DNA from: Thiodiazotropha sp040791665
GTDB lineage: Bacteria > Pseudomonadota > Gammaproteobacteria > Chromatiales > Chromatiaceae
DNA length: 64,000 nt
NCBI GenBank assembly: GCA_040791665.1
Contig: JBFNNX010000010.1
Coordinates: 124,001-188,000 of the forward strand
Reading direction: 5' to 3'
Shown: one piece after another, positions 18,802-27,683 of the stretch
Layout of the letters: each line of letters starts with the position of its first letter
Numbering within the stretch: position 1 is the stretch's first letter
The notes under the pieces: generated by a model
Told to the model about the DNA's origin: nothing
What the model saw: only the letters and a program-made list of their open reading frames with translations
Database searches by the model: none
Translations under genes and position numbers: made by a program

Positions 18802-20717
18802 TCATCAACTCCATCAAGGCGAACAATGTCCTGAAGTATACCGACATGAATCTGGAGAACATCCCCGGGCAGGGTTTGATTGCAATATCCGGTCCCAATG
18901 AATCGGGAAAGAGTACGATTGGCGAAACCGTCTGTTTTGCACTCTTTGGCAGGACCTTCTCCCTGGATGTGGATGATCTGACCAAGGTGATACGCTGGGG
19001 TGAAACCCACTGTTCGGCTCAACTCGAATTCACCCCGAGAGACGGCAAGCGCTATTGCCTGGATCGTTTTCTCGATGACGCGGGAAATCACAGTGCCAGA
19101 CTCACCCTCGTGGCATCCGATAACGATGAGGAACCGATCGCGCGAGGCGTTGAGCAGGTTGCGGACAAGGTCTATGAGCTGGTCGGTTATGAGTTCGAGG
19201 AGTTCGTTGAATCTTTCTATCTGGCGCAACGCGAGATCACAACCCCCCATCCCCATAGCTTTGCGGTAAAGACCATGGCTGGATTGGTGACCCTGGAGTA
19301 TGTCAACGAAGCCTGCCAGGAGGACAAGGATGCCACCCTGAACGAGGTTGAACAGCGTAAAGCGGAACAGATCAGTGTGCAGGCTCAAATCGATGAGATC
19401 GGCATCGATCACAGCCTGATGCCGGCGTTGCAGGGCGAACACAATGAGGTGACTCGCCATATGGAAGATTCGATGGATCTTATCGAACAGCTGGAGAACG
19501 CATCCATTACCTACCAGGATGCCGTGCCGAGGCGGGAGTCGGATCTGAGTACAGCCGGACGCGCCGGTTTTCTGGCATTGCTGTTTCTGGTATTCGCATT
19601 GATTGCTGGCGGGGCCTGGTATCTGCTGGCAAAACTGCCCGAGCAGGCCTCTGCGCAACAGTTGAGTGAGATGCTGAGCGGCAGTTTCTCTGCCTGGCAG
19701 GATACGATGATCCCCTGGCTGCTGTATGGTGCGGGTGGATTTGTGCTGTTGTTTCTCATCTTCTGGATTCGCCGTGCTGCCAAAAAGCGCAGTGCCAAGG
19801 CCTACGACGAGGCGGCATCCGGGCTGGTGGATGCCCTGGCTAACCTGGATAGTCTCTCCAGTGTGGTTATCCGCAATGAGCTCGAGGTGGAGACGGAATC
19901 CGAGCAGGTGGAAAATGATAGGGAGAGTATGGAAGAGAGGGAGAGTGAACATACCGTTGAGACTGAGGCGGAATCGACGATAGTCGATCATGCCGCGCGG
20001 GAACGCCTGAGTCAGCGGGTGAGCGACTGGAGTGTCACCATCGCCGAAGTCAGAGACGGCGTGGCGCTGGAAGAGGGCCAATTGCGGCAGGGTGTGGAAA
20101 CGGACCGTCGTCGGCTGGGTCAGCTCGATTCAGTCATTGACCAGGAGCAGGAGCGTTTGGATAAATTCGAACAGCTGAAACTGATCAAGGGTGATCTTCA
20201 GCAGAAGATCGATGACAAACAGCGCCACATGGAAATCTGCGCGGTTGCTGATCAATTGATTCAGGGCGCGACCAAGGAGGTCTCCCATAAGTTCAACCAC
20301 AAGCTGCGCGGTCTGGTCAGTAAGACACTGCCCCTTTTTACCGAGAACCGTTATGAGCACCTGCAGATCGACGACGACCTGAACGTGCGCGCCTTCTCCA
20401 GTGAAAAGCGGGACTTCATGGACCTGGACGAAATATCCAGCGGTACCCAGCGTCAGATCATGTTGGCGGTACGTTTGGCGCTTTCCCAGGAGCTGGTCAA
20501 CCGGGCCATACAAGGGAGTCAGTTTCTGTTTCTCGATGAGCCGTTTGCCTTTTTCGATGAGAGGCGCACGCGCAGTTCACTCACTGTGCTGCCGACCCTG
20601 AGCGAGGAGTTGAATCAGATATGGATCGTCGCTCAGGATTTCGCCGACGATCTGAAATTCGATATGCATGTGCGCTGTGACAGGGAGAACAATACCATAA
20701 CGCTGCAACAAGGTTGA
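18798..20717 (+). CDS. Rad50/SbcC (YhaN-like) ATPase with two transmembrane helices
   Basis: A 639-residue ATPase of the Rad50/RecF/SMC branch. The Walker A motif GPNESGKST is at 32-40, a coiled coil with QREITTPHPHSF follows, then two membrane helices near 257-280 and 306-325. A second coiled-coil region leads to the signature SSGTQRQ at 547-553 and Walker B FLFLDEP at 576-582. Such central helices would tie a DNA-repair-like ATPase to the inner membrane, as in the YhaN-type proteins of Firmicutes. YhaN pairs with a nuclease (YhaO); here the only partner is the 65-residue protein. ATG 18798 is used. Confidence 0.83.
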   Translation: MIINSIKANNVLKYTDMNLENIPGQGLIAISGPNESGKSTIGETVCFALFGRTFSLDVDDLTKVIRWGETHCSAQLEFTPRDGKRYCLDRFLDDAGNHSARLTLVASDNDEEPIARGVEQVADKVYELVGYEFEEFVESFYLAQREITTPHPHSFAVKTMAGLVTLEYVNEACQEDKDATLNEVEQRKAEQISVQAQIDEIGIDHSLMPALQGEHNEVTRHMEDSMDLIEQLENASITYQDAVPRRESDLSTAGRAGFLALLFLVFALIAGGAWYLLAKLPEQASAQQLSEMLSGSFSAWQDTMIPWLLYGAGGFVLLFLIFWIRRAAKKRSAKAYDEAASGLVDALANLDSLSSVVIRNELEVETESEQVENDRESMEERESEHTVETEAESTIVDHAARERLSQRVSDWSVTIAEVRDGVALEEGQLRQGVETDRRRLGQLDSVIDQEQERLDKFEQLKLIKGDLQQKIDDKQRHMEICAVADQLIQGATKEVSHKFNHKLRGLVSKTLPLFTENRYEHLQIDDDLNVRAFSSEKRDFMDLDEISSGTQRQIMLAVRLALSQELVNRAIQGSQFLFLDEPFAFFDERRTRSSLTVLPTLSEELNQIWIVAQDFADDLKFDMHVRCDRENNTITLQQG

Positions 20718-20749
20718 CCTGTATTCCCCAGCTCTCCATTATGGAGAAG

Positions 20750-20767
20750 GGTGCGGCTTGCCGCACC
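20750..20767. repeat. REP-like hairpin, copy 2
   Basis: This has the same 18 bases, GGTGCGG-CTTG-CCGCACC, as at 13307-13324. It lies between the ATPase and hrpB genes and is preceded by AG and followed by G in both copies. Confidence 0.6.
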
Positions 20768-20836
20768 GTTAACCCTATGGCCATATAGTGCGGATCGGTG
20801 GACGAAGCCTTCGCTGTGATCGAGCTGCACCCGACC

Positions 20837-23371
20837 ATGGTGCCGATGGTGTCTGAACTTCCGGTCACACAAATCATGCCCGCACTGGATGATGCGCTTG
20901 CAAGCACCGGCAGAGCCGTGTTGTGCGCGCCGCCCGGATCGGGTAAGACGACCCTGGTTCCAATCCGATTGTTGCAGGCTGCCTGGTTGGGCGGGCAAAC
21001 CATTCTGTTGCTTGAGCCCCGTCGATTGGCTGCCCGCACAGCGGCAGCCCGCATGGCCCATTTATTGGGCGAGGCCGTCGGTGAACGGGTAGGGTACTCC
21101 ATACGTCTGGAAAGAAAGGTCTCCCGGAAAACCCGTGTCGAAGTGGTGACCGAAGGCATCCTGACACGCCGTTTGCAACAGGACCCTCAGTTGAAAGGGG
21201 TTGGCCTGCTGATTTTTGATGAGTTCCATGAACGCAACCTGCACAGCGATCTGGCTCTGGCCTTGGCCCTTGATGCCCGGCAGGGACTGCGGGAGGATCT
21301 TCGGCTGCTGGTTATGTCGGCAACCCTCGATTCGGATCGTATCTCCGCGCTGATGGATGGAGCACCGATCATCTCCGCCGAAGGTCGGCAATTCCCTGTG
21401 ACCCATCACTATCTTGGAATAAAGCCCGAGAAAAGAGCCATTGCAGAACAGGTGTCGCGGGCCGTTGCCAGGGTATGGCATGAAGAACAGGGTGAGATCC
21501 TCGTGTTTCTGCCCGGCGTCGCCGAAATCAGACAGGTGCAGACGCTGATCGCGAACCGCTTCGCCGAATCTGAACATTCGCCCCTGATTGCGCCGCTCTA
21601 TGGCGACCTGCCGAAGGTCGAGCAGGATCTGGCTTTGGTCCCAGACAGGAGAAAGAGGCGCCGTATCGTGCTCACCACGTCCATTGCGGAGACAAGCCTG
21701 ACCATAGAAGGCGTGAGTGCGGTCGTCGACTGCGGTTGGTCGCGTCTGCCGCGATTTCTGCCCGCTATCGGTCTGACCCGTCTGGAGACAGTTGCGGTAT
21801 CAAAGGCTGCAGCCGCTCAGCGAGCCGGACGGGCGGGACGTCTCGGCCCCGGCAACTGTTACCGTTTATGGTCACCCGACTATCAGGATCAATTACCTGA
21901 GTACCATCCGGCGGAGATTTTGCAGGCTGATCTGGCCCCACTGGCCTTGGAACTCGCTGCTTGGGGCGTGGCCGATCCCGTCGATCTGCGCTGGCTTGAT
22001 CCGCCACCGCAGGCCGCCTACAACCAGGCCTGCGATCTGTTACAGCGTCTCGGTGCCATGGATACACGTCGCCGGCTTACGTCAATGGGAAAACGGATAG
22101 CCGGACTACCCGCTCATCCACGATTGGCCCATATCCTGATAAGTGTGGTCGAGGGGGATCGTCAGCTCGCCTGTGACCTGGTGGCGCTGTTGAATGAGCG
22201 GGATATCGTAAAACGCCGGCGGGAGGGCCATCCGGGTGCGGACCTGGAACAGCGTTTACACTTGCTCGCATCGTGGCGGAAACGTGTTCATGGGGAAAGT
22301 GTAGACGGAATCGACGCCAATGCTTGTAAAAGGGTCGATAGGGTTAGCAGGGATTGGAACAGGCGTATGGAGCGTCTCGATACTGGCACGAACAGAGTCG
22401 AACTGTCGGTGCCACAACTCCTGGCGCTGGCCTATCCCGAGCGGATTGCTCAGCGGACAGGGCATGGCCGCTTTCGTCTGGCCAATGGTCGCGGTGCGCT
22501 ACTGAACGATACGGATCCCCTTGCGGCGCAGGATTATCTAGTCGTTGCCGAGCTGGATGCCGGCAAGATTCAGGGACAGATCAGACTGGCCGCTGCCATC
22601 TGTGAAACGGAGATCCGCCAGGTTCCCGATATCGTGATCGAAACAACCTCGGCTATTGTTTGGGATAAGCGCGAACAGCGGGTAAAGGCCTTTGCTGAAG
22701 AGCGGGTCGGCGCCGTGGTGTTGGATCATCGTCCGCTCGCCGACCCCGATTCCGATACGGTCGTCAGTGCCATGCTGCAGGGTGTCTCGGAGATGGGACT
22801 GGTCGTATTGCCCTGGAATAAACAGATCCGTCAATGGCAGATGCGAGTCTGTTGGCTGGGTAGTCAGCTCAATGATACGAGCTGGCCCGATCTCACCGAT
22901 GAATGGTTATCCGCGCATCTCCGTGATTGGCTGGCGCCTTGGCTGGTGGGAATCAACAGTAAGGAACAGTTACAACGGCTCGATCTGTACGGGATACTTC
23001 AGGCGAGACTCGATTGGCAGCAACAACAGCTATTGCAGCGCGCGGCTCCCAGCCATCTGCAGGTGCCAAGCGGATCTACAGTTCCGCTACGCTACTCCAT
23101 GAATGCGCAACCGATACTTGCAGTCAGATTGCAGGAGATGTTCGGCCTGGCGGATACACCCAGAGTAGGCCTCGGAAAGGTGCCCGTGATGTTGCACCTG
23201 CTCTCTCCGGCACAACGGCCGATGCAGATCACCGACGATCTGGCCGGATTCTGGGAGAGGACCTATCCGGATGTGAAGAAGGAGTTAAAGGGGCGCTATC
23301 CCAAACATTTTTGGCCGGACGATCCCATGCAGGCAGAAGCAACTGCCAGGGTAAAGCCCAGAAGGTGCTGA
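20837..23371 (+). CDS. hrpB: ATP-dependent RNA helicase HrpB
   Basis: About 844 residues of the DEAH-box helicase HrpB. Motif I is GSGKTT, motif II DEFHE, motif III SATL and motif VI QRAGRAGR, followed by the winged-helix/ratchet region and the HrpB-specific C-terminus ending in KELKGRYPKHFWPDDP. The start is uncertain: GTG 20798, ATG 20837 and ATG 20846 are all in frame and none has a good ribosome-binding site; the family usually begins shortly before a LPVTQIMPALDDAL-like segment. Its biological role in bacteria is poorly defined; RNA remodelling is the family inference. Confidence 0.92.
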   Translation: MVPMVSELPVTQIMPALDDALASTGRAVLCAPPGSGKTTLVPIRLLQAAWLGGQTILLLEPRRLAARTAAARMAHLLGEAVGERVGYSIRLERKVSRKTRVEVVTEGILTRRLQQDPQLKGVGLLIFDEFHERNLHSDLALALALDARQGLREDLRLLVMSATLDSDRISALMDGAPIISAEGRQFPVTHHYLGIKPEKRAIAEQVSRAVARVWHEEQGEILVFLPGVAEIRQVQTLIANRFAESEHSPLIAPLYGDLPKVEQDLALVPDRRKRRRIVLTTSIAETSLTIEGVSAVVDCGWSRLPRFLPAIGLTRLETVAVSKAAAAQRAGRAGRLGPGNCYRLWSPDYQDQLPEYHPAEILQADLAPLALELAAWGVADPVDLRWLDPPPQAAYNQACDLLQRLGAMDTRRRLTSMGKRIAGLPAHPRLAHILISVVEGDRQLACDLVALLNERDIVKRRREGHPGADLEQRLHLLASWRKRVHGESVDGIDANACKRVDRVSRDWNRRMERLDTGTNRVELSVPQLLALAYPERIAQRTGHGRFRLANGRGALLNDTDPLAAQDYLVVAELDAGKIQGQIRLAAAICETEIRQVPDIVIETTSAIVWDKREQRVKAFAEERVGAVVLDHRPLADPDSDTVVSAMLQGVSEMGLVVLPWNKQIRQWQMRVCWLGSQLNDTSWPDLTDEWLSAHLRDWLAPWLVGINSKEQLQRLDLYGILQARLDWQQQQLLQRAAPSHLQVPSGSTVPLRYSMNAQPILAVRLQEMFGLADTPRVGLGKVPVMLHLLSPAQRPMQITDDLAGFWERTYPDVKKELKGRYPKHFWPDDPMQAEATARVKPRRC

Positions 23372-23550
23372 TTCATGCAGGCAGGTGATGTTATGTGCCG
23401 ACCATTCACAATGAGTTACTTGAGGTTTCGTTCTTGACAGCATACATGGAACCGGGCTGGGTTATGACGGCGAATGCCACAAGATCATTGTAAGTGGATG
23501 ACAGATTACTCCCGTCCGGTATTGATTCGCAGTCAATCAGGATCGATTGT

Positions 23551-24339
23551 TCAGGTATAAGCATATATAAAACGTATGATCAAGATACCTGCCATTAACC
23601 AGAGTAGACCCCGCAATAGGCTCAAGTAGCGTTCTGCCGTGAATCGTTTTCGCAGTCGCATACCGATAAAGAGCGCCGTCAATGCGAAGGGCGCCAGTAA
23701 CAACGTGCTCAACAGAAAAGTACCGATTCCGGGAATCTCCTGCTGCATAAAGATCAGGCTCTGGGTCAGTTTGCCGGTAAAAAAGTTAAGGTTGAACAGA
23801 ACCACCATGGTCGCGGTTGCGATGCGCAATTCCATGAACAGGATAATCAACACCGGCAGCATTACATTTACCATGCCTGCCATCAGGCCGGCTGTGGTTC
23901 CAAACAGCATATAGGCGGCCAGGGAGTGTTTCCTTACCCAGGAAAACTCCACTCTTTGCAGCCTATCCTGATTCAGATAAAGCAGCACAGCGGAGGCAAG
24001 CAACAGCAGAAAGGGGCGAGGATCTAACCATAGCAATAAAAATGTGCCGATTACGGTGCCCAGGAGCGCAAAGGGGATAATCGTCAGATAAGGGCGGATA
24101 TTTCTCAATTGCTCCCTGCCGCTATGCCATATTGTTGTGAGATTGACCGACATAGTGGGAACTACGCAGATCAGCACGGCGGTGAAGACGTCGGTGAACA
24201 GGGCTAGCAGGGGCGTCGCAACCATTGGAAATCCGATTCCGAAGGTGCCGTGTACGAGGCCGGCCAGAATGATGACAGGTGCAGCCTGCCAGATGAGTTC
24301 CCAGGTCAATGGTACCAATTCAGTCAAAGGAGTATCCAA
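23551..24339 (-). CDS. TauE/SafE family sulfite/anion exporter-type membrane protein
   Basis: A 262-residue membrane protein with about eight hydrophobic segments and the family repeat GFPMVATPLLALFT near residues 36-49, echoed around MLPVLIILFMELR in the second half. TauE/SafE proteins move sulfite, sulfonates or other small anions. There is no ATG before the first membrane segment; TTG 24339 is the only start after an in-frame stop. It lies downstream of the secreted propeller and SoxW-like genes on the same strand, in keeping with a sulfur-linked role, but the substrate is not shown. Confidence 0.82.
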   Translation of the reverse strand: MDTPLTELVPLTWELIWQAAPVIILAGLVHGTFGIGFPMVATPLLALFTDVFTAVLICVVPTMSVNLTTIWHSGREQLRNIRPYLTIIPFALLGTVIGTFLLLWLDPRPFLLLLASAVLLYLNQDRLQRVEFSWVRKHSLAAYMLFGTTAGLMAGMVNVMLPVLIILFMELRIATATMVVLFNLNFFTGKLTQSLIFMQQEIPGIGTFLLSTLLLAPFALTALFIGMRLRKRFTAERYLSLLRGLLWLMAGILIIRFIYAYT

Positions 24340-24382
24340 CTGTTATGGGCATGCCACTCATCTGCCCGTTAACTATGGGTGT

Positions 24383-25624
24383 TTATTCTGTTTTAAGACG
24401 TCGCCCAATCGCATATTTAAGCCGAGTAGTGCCGCCGATATCTTGCCGTTCCACCCATGTGATATGCAGATCTCCCCGGGCATCCAACACGATACTGGGA
24501 CTGTTTTGCCGGCCCTCACCGGATGCAATCGGCAGTGGCCAGTCTTCGCTCCATTCCCCATCCTGGTACCAGCTCACTACCACATCGGTATTGCCTTCCC
24601 TCTCGTCATCCCAGGCAATGACCAGGACGCCATCCTGGTGCCCGGTGATCGTTGCATGCCGCTGTTTTGCCAGTCCGCCGAAATCGTCCTGAACTTTTTC
24701 GTTGCTGCCGAAGCTGTTTCCGTCATTTAAAAATGGGGCGCCCCATATGTCGTAGCCATCGCGAAAATCGCGCTTGTCTTCCCATACCGCGAACACGCTA
24801 TGCTCACCGAAATGGCCCAGAGCGACTCGTGTTACGCCGTGGCCTGATCCGTACGGCAGACCTCTGCTGTCAGGTTGTTCACTGATTCTTTGTGGGTTAC
24901 TGAAGCGGCATGGGTGGTTTCGCTGTTCTACGGCGGCCATGATAATAGTGTGTTTGGGACGGCGGTCCTCCCAGGCCACTAACAAGCGACCGTCGCTGAC
25001 GACCGCTGATGGGTACAGCTGCTCGTCTGTGGGAGGTACAATATCAACAGGACAGCCGACACCCAACTCCATTTCTCTTTTGTCATTGGGCCTCAATCGC
25101 ATAGCGTGAATACGGCCATAGCGCCCGCTACGTTGTGACCAAACCGCATATACCCTGTCATCATGGGCGGTCAGACTGACTTGTGTTGAGGGGTTGTTGT
25201 CGATTCTGGCGATAGGGCCGAGAATAAGCCTGCCGTCGACTGTGGCCATCCGTGCATGGATGCGGCCATCCTCCTCCCAGGCGATGGCGAAGTGGCCAAC
25301 GCTCAGAGCGACCAGTGATGGTTCATAGGCGTCACCATTTCCGCTGATCTGGATCTCATGGGTGAAGCCGTTATCGGTTACATGCTTGTAGCCCAGATAG
25401 ACGCGTGGTCTGCCGTCACGGTCATCTTCCCAAGCAATGGCGACACCCCGGTCAGTAACGGCAATATTGTGGCGGCCGGAAGAGTCGAGGTGATGAAAAT
25501 AGTGGTTGTCACCAGTGCCGGCGGTAGAGACGTCGATTGCCCGATCGAACACCCAGGGGGCGGCGACAAGTATTGTCGATGGCATGTACAACAGCAAAAG
25601 GACTACAAGACTGACGATTGTCAC
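24383..25624 (-). CDS. Secreted seven-repeat beta-propeller-like protein
   Basis: A 413-residue exported protein with signal peptide ending near residue 22. The mature chain carries seven repeats of a core [IV]-x-W-x-[DE]-x-R: IAWEDDRDGR, IAWEEDGR, AVWSQRSGR, VAWEDRRPK, AVWEDKRDFR, IAWDDEREG and ITWVERQD, spaced about 45-60 residues. Seven such units suggest a seven-bladed propeller, perhaps related to the sialidase-like or WED-repeat group. GTG 25624 overlaps the stop of the thioredoxin gene (GTGA), so the two are coupled. Ligand unknown. Confidence 0.8.
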   Translation of the reverse strand: MTIVSLVVLLLLYMPSTILVAAPWVFDRAIDVSTAGTGDNHYFHHLDSSGRHNIAVTDRGVAIAWEDDRDGRPRVYLGYKHVTDNGFTHEIQISGNGDAYEPSLVALSVGHFAIAWEEDGRIHARMATVDGRLILGPIARIDNNPSTQVSLTAHDDRVYAVWSQRSGRYGRIHAMRLRPNDKREMELGVGCPVDIVPPTDEQLYPSAVVSDGRLLVAWEDRRPKHTIIMAAVEQRNHPCRFSNPQRISEQPDSRGLPYGSGHGVTRVALGHFGEHSVFAVWEDKRDFRDGYDIWGAPFLNDGNSFGSNEKVQDDFGGLAKQRHATITGHQDGVLVIAWDDEREGNTDVVVSWYQDGEWSEDWPLPIASGEGRQNSPSIVLDARGDLHITWVERQDIGGTTRLKYAIGRRLKTE

Positions 25625-26142
25625 TGTTTTGCCTTTGACAAGGCCGCTTGTATTTTTTCATCCGCTTCGATCAGATCCTCGACACGCTGAACGCCGATCA
25701 TGCGATAGATGGGTTTTCCGCCTGGAGTGAGAAAGGTGAATACCGGGGTGACCAGTGCATTATAACGGGTTCCCAGTTCACGCTCGGTAATCCTCTCGCC
25801 ACTGTGGAGACGCAAGCGGCGACCACTCTCTGCATCCACATAGGCGAGGGCGTAGTTAGCTGTATATCGCGCTTTGACGGTTTGATCGACGAATGCCTCT
25901 CTATTGGTTTTTTCACAATAGCCGCAACCGTAACGGCCAAAATAGACGAACAGAGGCTTGGATTCGCGTTTCGATTGCGCCATGGCCTGATCGAAAGGAA
26001 GGAATGGATAGTCTTCAGGGGCGTCGGCGCTGGAGGTGGCTGGCAGCAGTAGCGACACGACCAGCAATGAAAAAACTAGTCCGACCCGTCTTGCAAATGG
26101 CGGATGTCTGCTGTTGCGGCGTTGTATGTTGGATATATTCAT
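25621..26142 (-). CDS. Exported SoxW-like thioredoxin
   Basis: A 173-residue periplasmic thioredoxin-fold protein. An N-terminal signal/anchor is at about 18-39, and the active site CGYC is at 73-76 in the context VYFGRYGCGYCEKTNREAF. The cis-Pro region is TPVFTFLTPGGK. This form is typical of SoxW and related thioredoxins that keep periplasmic sulfur-oxidation or cytochrome-maturation proteins reduced. It is the first gene of a unit with the propeller-like protein and TauE/SafE exporter. ATG 26142. Confidence 0.82.
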   Translation of the reverse strand: MNISNIQRRNSRHPPFARRVGLVFSLLVVSLLLPATSSADAPEDYPFLPFDQAMAQSKRESKPLFVYFGRYGCGYCEKTNREAFVDQTVKARYTANYALAYVDAESGRRLRLHSGERITERELGTRYNALVTPVFTFLTPGGKPIYRMIGVQRVEDLIEADEKIQAALSKAKQ

Positions 26143-26315
26143 AATCTATATAATAACAACAAGCATGCACGCCAGCTTCGGTTTTTTCATTCGTACCCAG
26201 ATTCGCTAACCTGCGAGTATAGGATCGGCATCTATTCAGGGTTGTGGCGGTAATACATTACTGCCTGATTTTAGTGATGAGAGTATTAGATTTCTGAAGA
26301 GGTTATTTAGCAAAG

Positions 26316-27683
26316 TTAATTAGCTTTATAATTAATGCTGTCTAAAGAGTAGCGTTTGATCATACGATAGATGCTCCGCTCGCTTATTCCCATGACTTCT
26401 GCAACTTTTCCGCGTCTGCCGGAATATTTTTTTAATTGGTATGACAGGTAGTGAGCTTCCAGCTCCTCCAGAGAGGGATCGTGATCAAAACTGAGAGTGA
26501 CCACTCCTTCACTCTTGCCTAGTACACGGGTGAATGCAAAATGTTCCGGCTTGATCGCTTGTCTTTCACCTGAGAGGATGATCGCTCTTTCTATTACATT
26601 CTTTAATTCCCTGACGTTGCCAGGCCAATCGTAGGATATGAGCGACCGAATGGCCGATGATGATAGGTTTTTGTTCACCCTGGTAGAAAAATTATGATTT
26701 GTCAGAAAATGTTTGGCCAGCTCAGGTATATCGTCACGTCTGTAGCGCAATGGCGGCATGATGACATTGAAAGCGTTGAGGCGAAAGAAGAGATCCGAGC
26801 GGAAGTCACCCTCAGACGACATGGTTTCCAGGTCGCGATTTGTCGCTGCTACAATTCTAACATTGGCACTTAAGTCTTTTGTGCTGCCCAGTCTTCTGTA
26901 TTGCCCTGTCTCCAGGACTCGCAGAAGCTTTGCTTGTCCGCTACTGTTAATTTCGCCGATTTCATCTAAAAAAAGCGTTCCTCCTTCTGCGCCCTCGATC
27001 AATCCCTTTTTCTGCTTGTCTGCACCGGTAAATGCCCCTTTTTCATGGCCGAACAGTTCTGACTCAAAGAGATTTTCCTGTAGTGTGCAGCAGTCAACGG
27101 CAACAAAGTTGTTTTTTTTGCGATGGCTATGCGCGTGAATGGCGCGCGCCGCCAATTCTTTGCCGGAACCGCTCTCGCCTTGAATTAGTACAGTGATGTC
27201 ATTGGGTGCGACGGCCTCAATCAATTGTCTTACCTTTGTAAGCGCTTCACTGTTTCCCACAAGTGATGAGTTGCGTTGATTGTTTTGCTCTAATTGCCTT
27301 TTGCAGAACATGTGGTCTTTACGCAGTGCTGCATTGTTGAGAGCACGCTCAACTGTCAGCGAGAGTGTATCGAGGCTGACAGGTTTCAGGATGTAGTCGA
27401 CAGCGCCCGCTTTTATGGCGCTCACCGCATCTCGTACGGAACCGAATGCAGTTAGTACTATTACCGGGTAATTGACGGATAGATTCTCGATGTACTCGAG
27501 GCTGTTGGCGTCTGGCAGTCGGGCATCAGTGATGATTAGTGAGGGTTCATACTTTTCCAGATAACTCAGTACGCTGTCCCAACGGCTGAGACCATCGGCT
27601 TCATATCCTAACTTTGTGAGGTGTCGTATGATGAGTTGCCTGAGTATGTCATCATCCTCTACCACGACTATTTTTAATTTCAT
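26316..27683 (-). CDS. NtrC-class sigma-54-dependent response regulator
   Basis: A 455-residue response regulator and enhancer-binding protein. The receiver domain has phospho-acceptor Asp53 (ITDARLPDA) and Lys100. The AAA+ domain has Walker A GESGSGKE at 169-176, the sigma-54-contacting loop GAFTGA at 216-221 and DEIGEI as Walker B. The C-terminal Fis-type helix-turn-helix (GRRGKVAEVMGISERSIYRMIKR) reads DNA. It overlaps the kinase stop by four bases (ATGA 27680-27683), forming a two-component pair. Two sigma-54 promoters lie just beyond the kinase, at 29674 and 30843, and are its likely targets. Confidence 0.95.
   Translation of the reverse strand: MKLKIVVVEDDDILRQLIIRHLTKLGYEADGLSRWDSVLSYLEKYEPSLIITDARLPDANSLEYIENLSVNYPVIVLTAFGSVRDAVSAIKAGAVDYILKPVSLDTLSLTVERALNNAALRKDHMFCKRQLEQNNQRNSSLVGNSEALTKVRQLIEAVAPNDITVLIQGESGSGKELAARAIHAHSHRKKNNFVAVDCCTLQENLFESELFGHEKGAFTGADKQKKGLIEGAEGGTLFLDEIGEINSSGQAKLLRVLETGQYRRLGSTKDLSANVRIVAATNRDLETMSSEGDFRSDLFFRLNAFNVIMPPLRYRRDDIPELAKHFLTNHNFSTRVNKNLSSSAIRSLISYDWPGNVRELKNVIERAIILSGERQAIKPEHFAFTRVLGKSEGVVTLSFDHDPSLEELEAHYLSYQLKKYSGRRGKVAEVMGISERSIYRMIKRYSLDSINYKAN

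Noticed and set aside
18741..20081. 446-codon minus-strand frame
   Set aside because: It is antisense to the Rad50-like ATPase, which has Walker and signature motifs.
26143..26316. Sigma-54 promoter for the thioredoxin gene (TGGCGTG on the minus strand)
   Set aside because: No GC pair at the correct spacing; the -12 element does not match.
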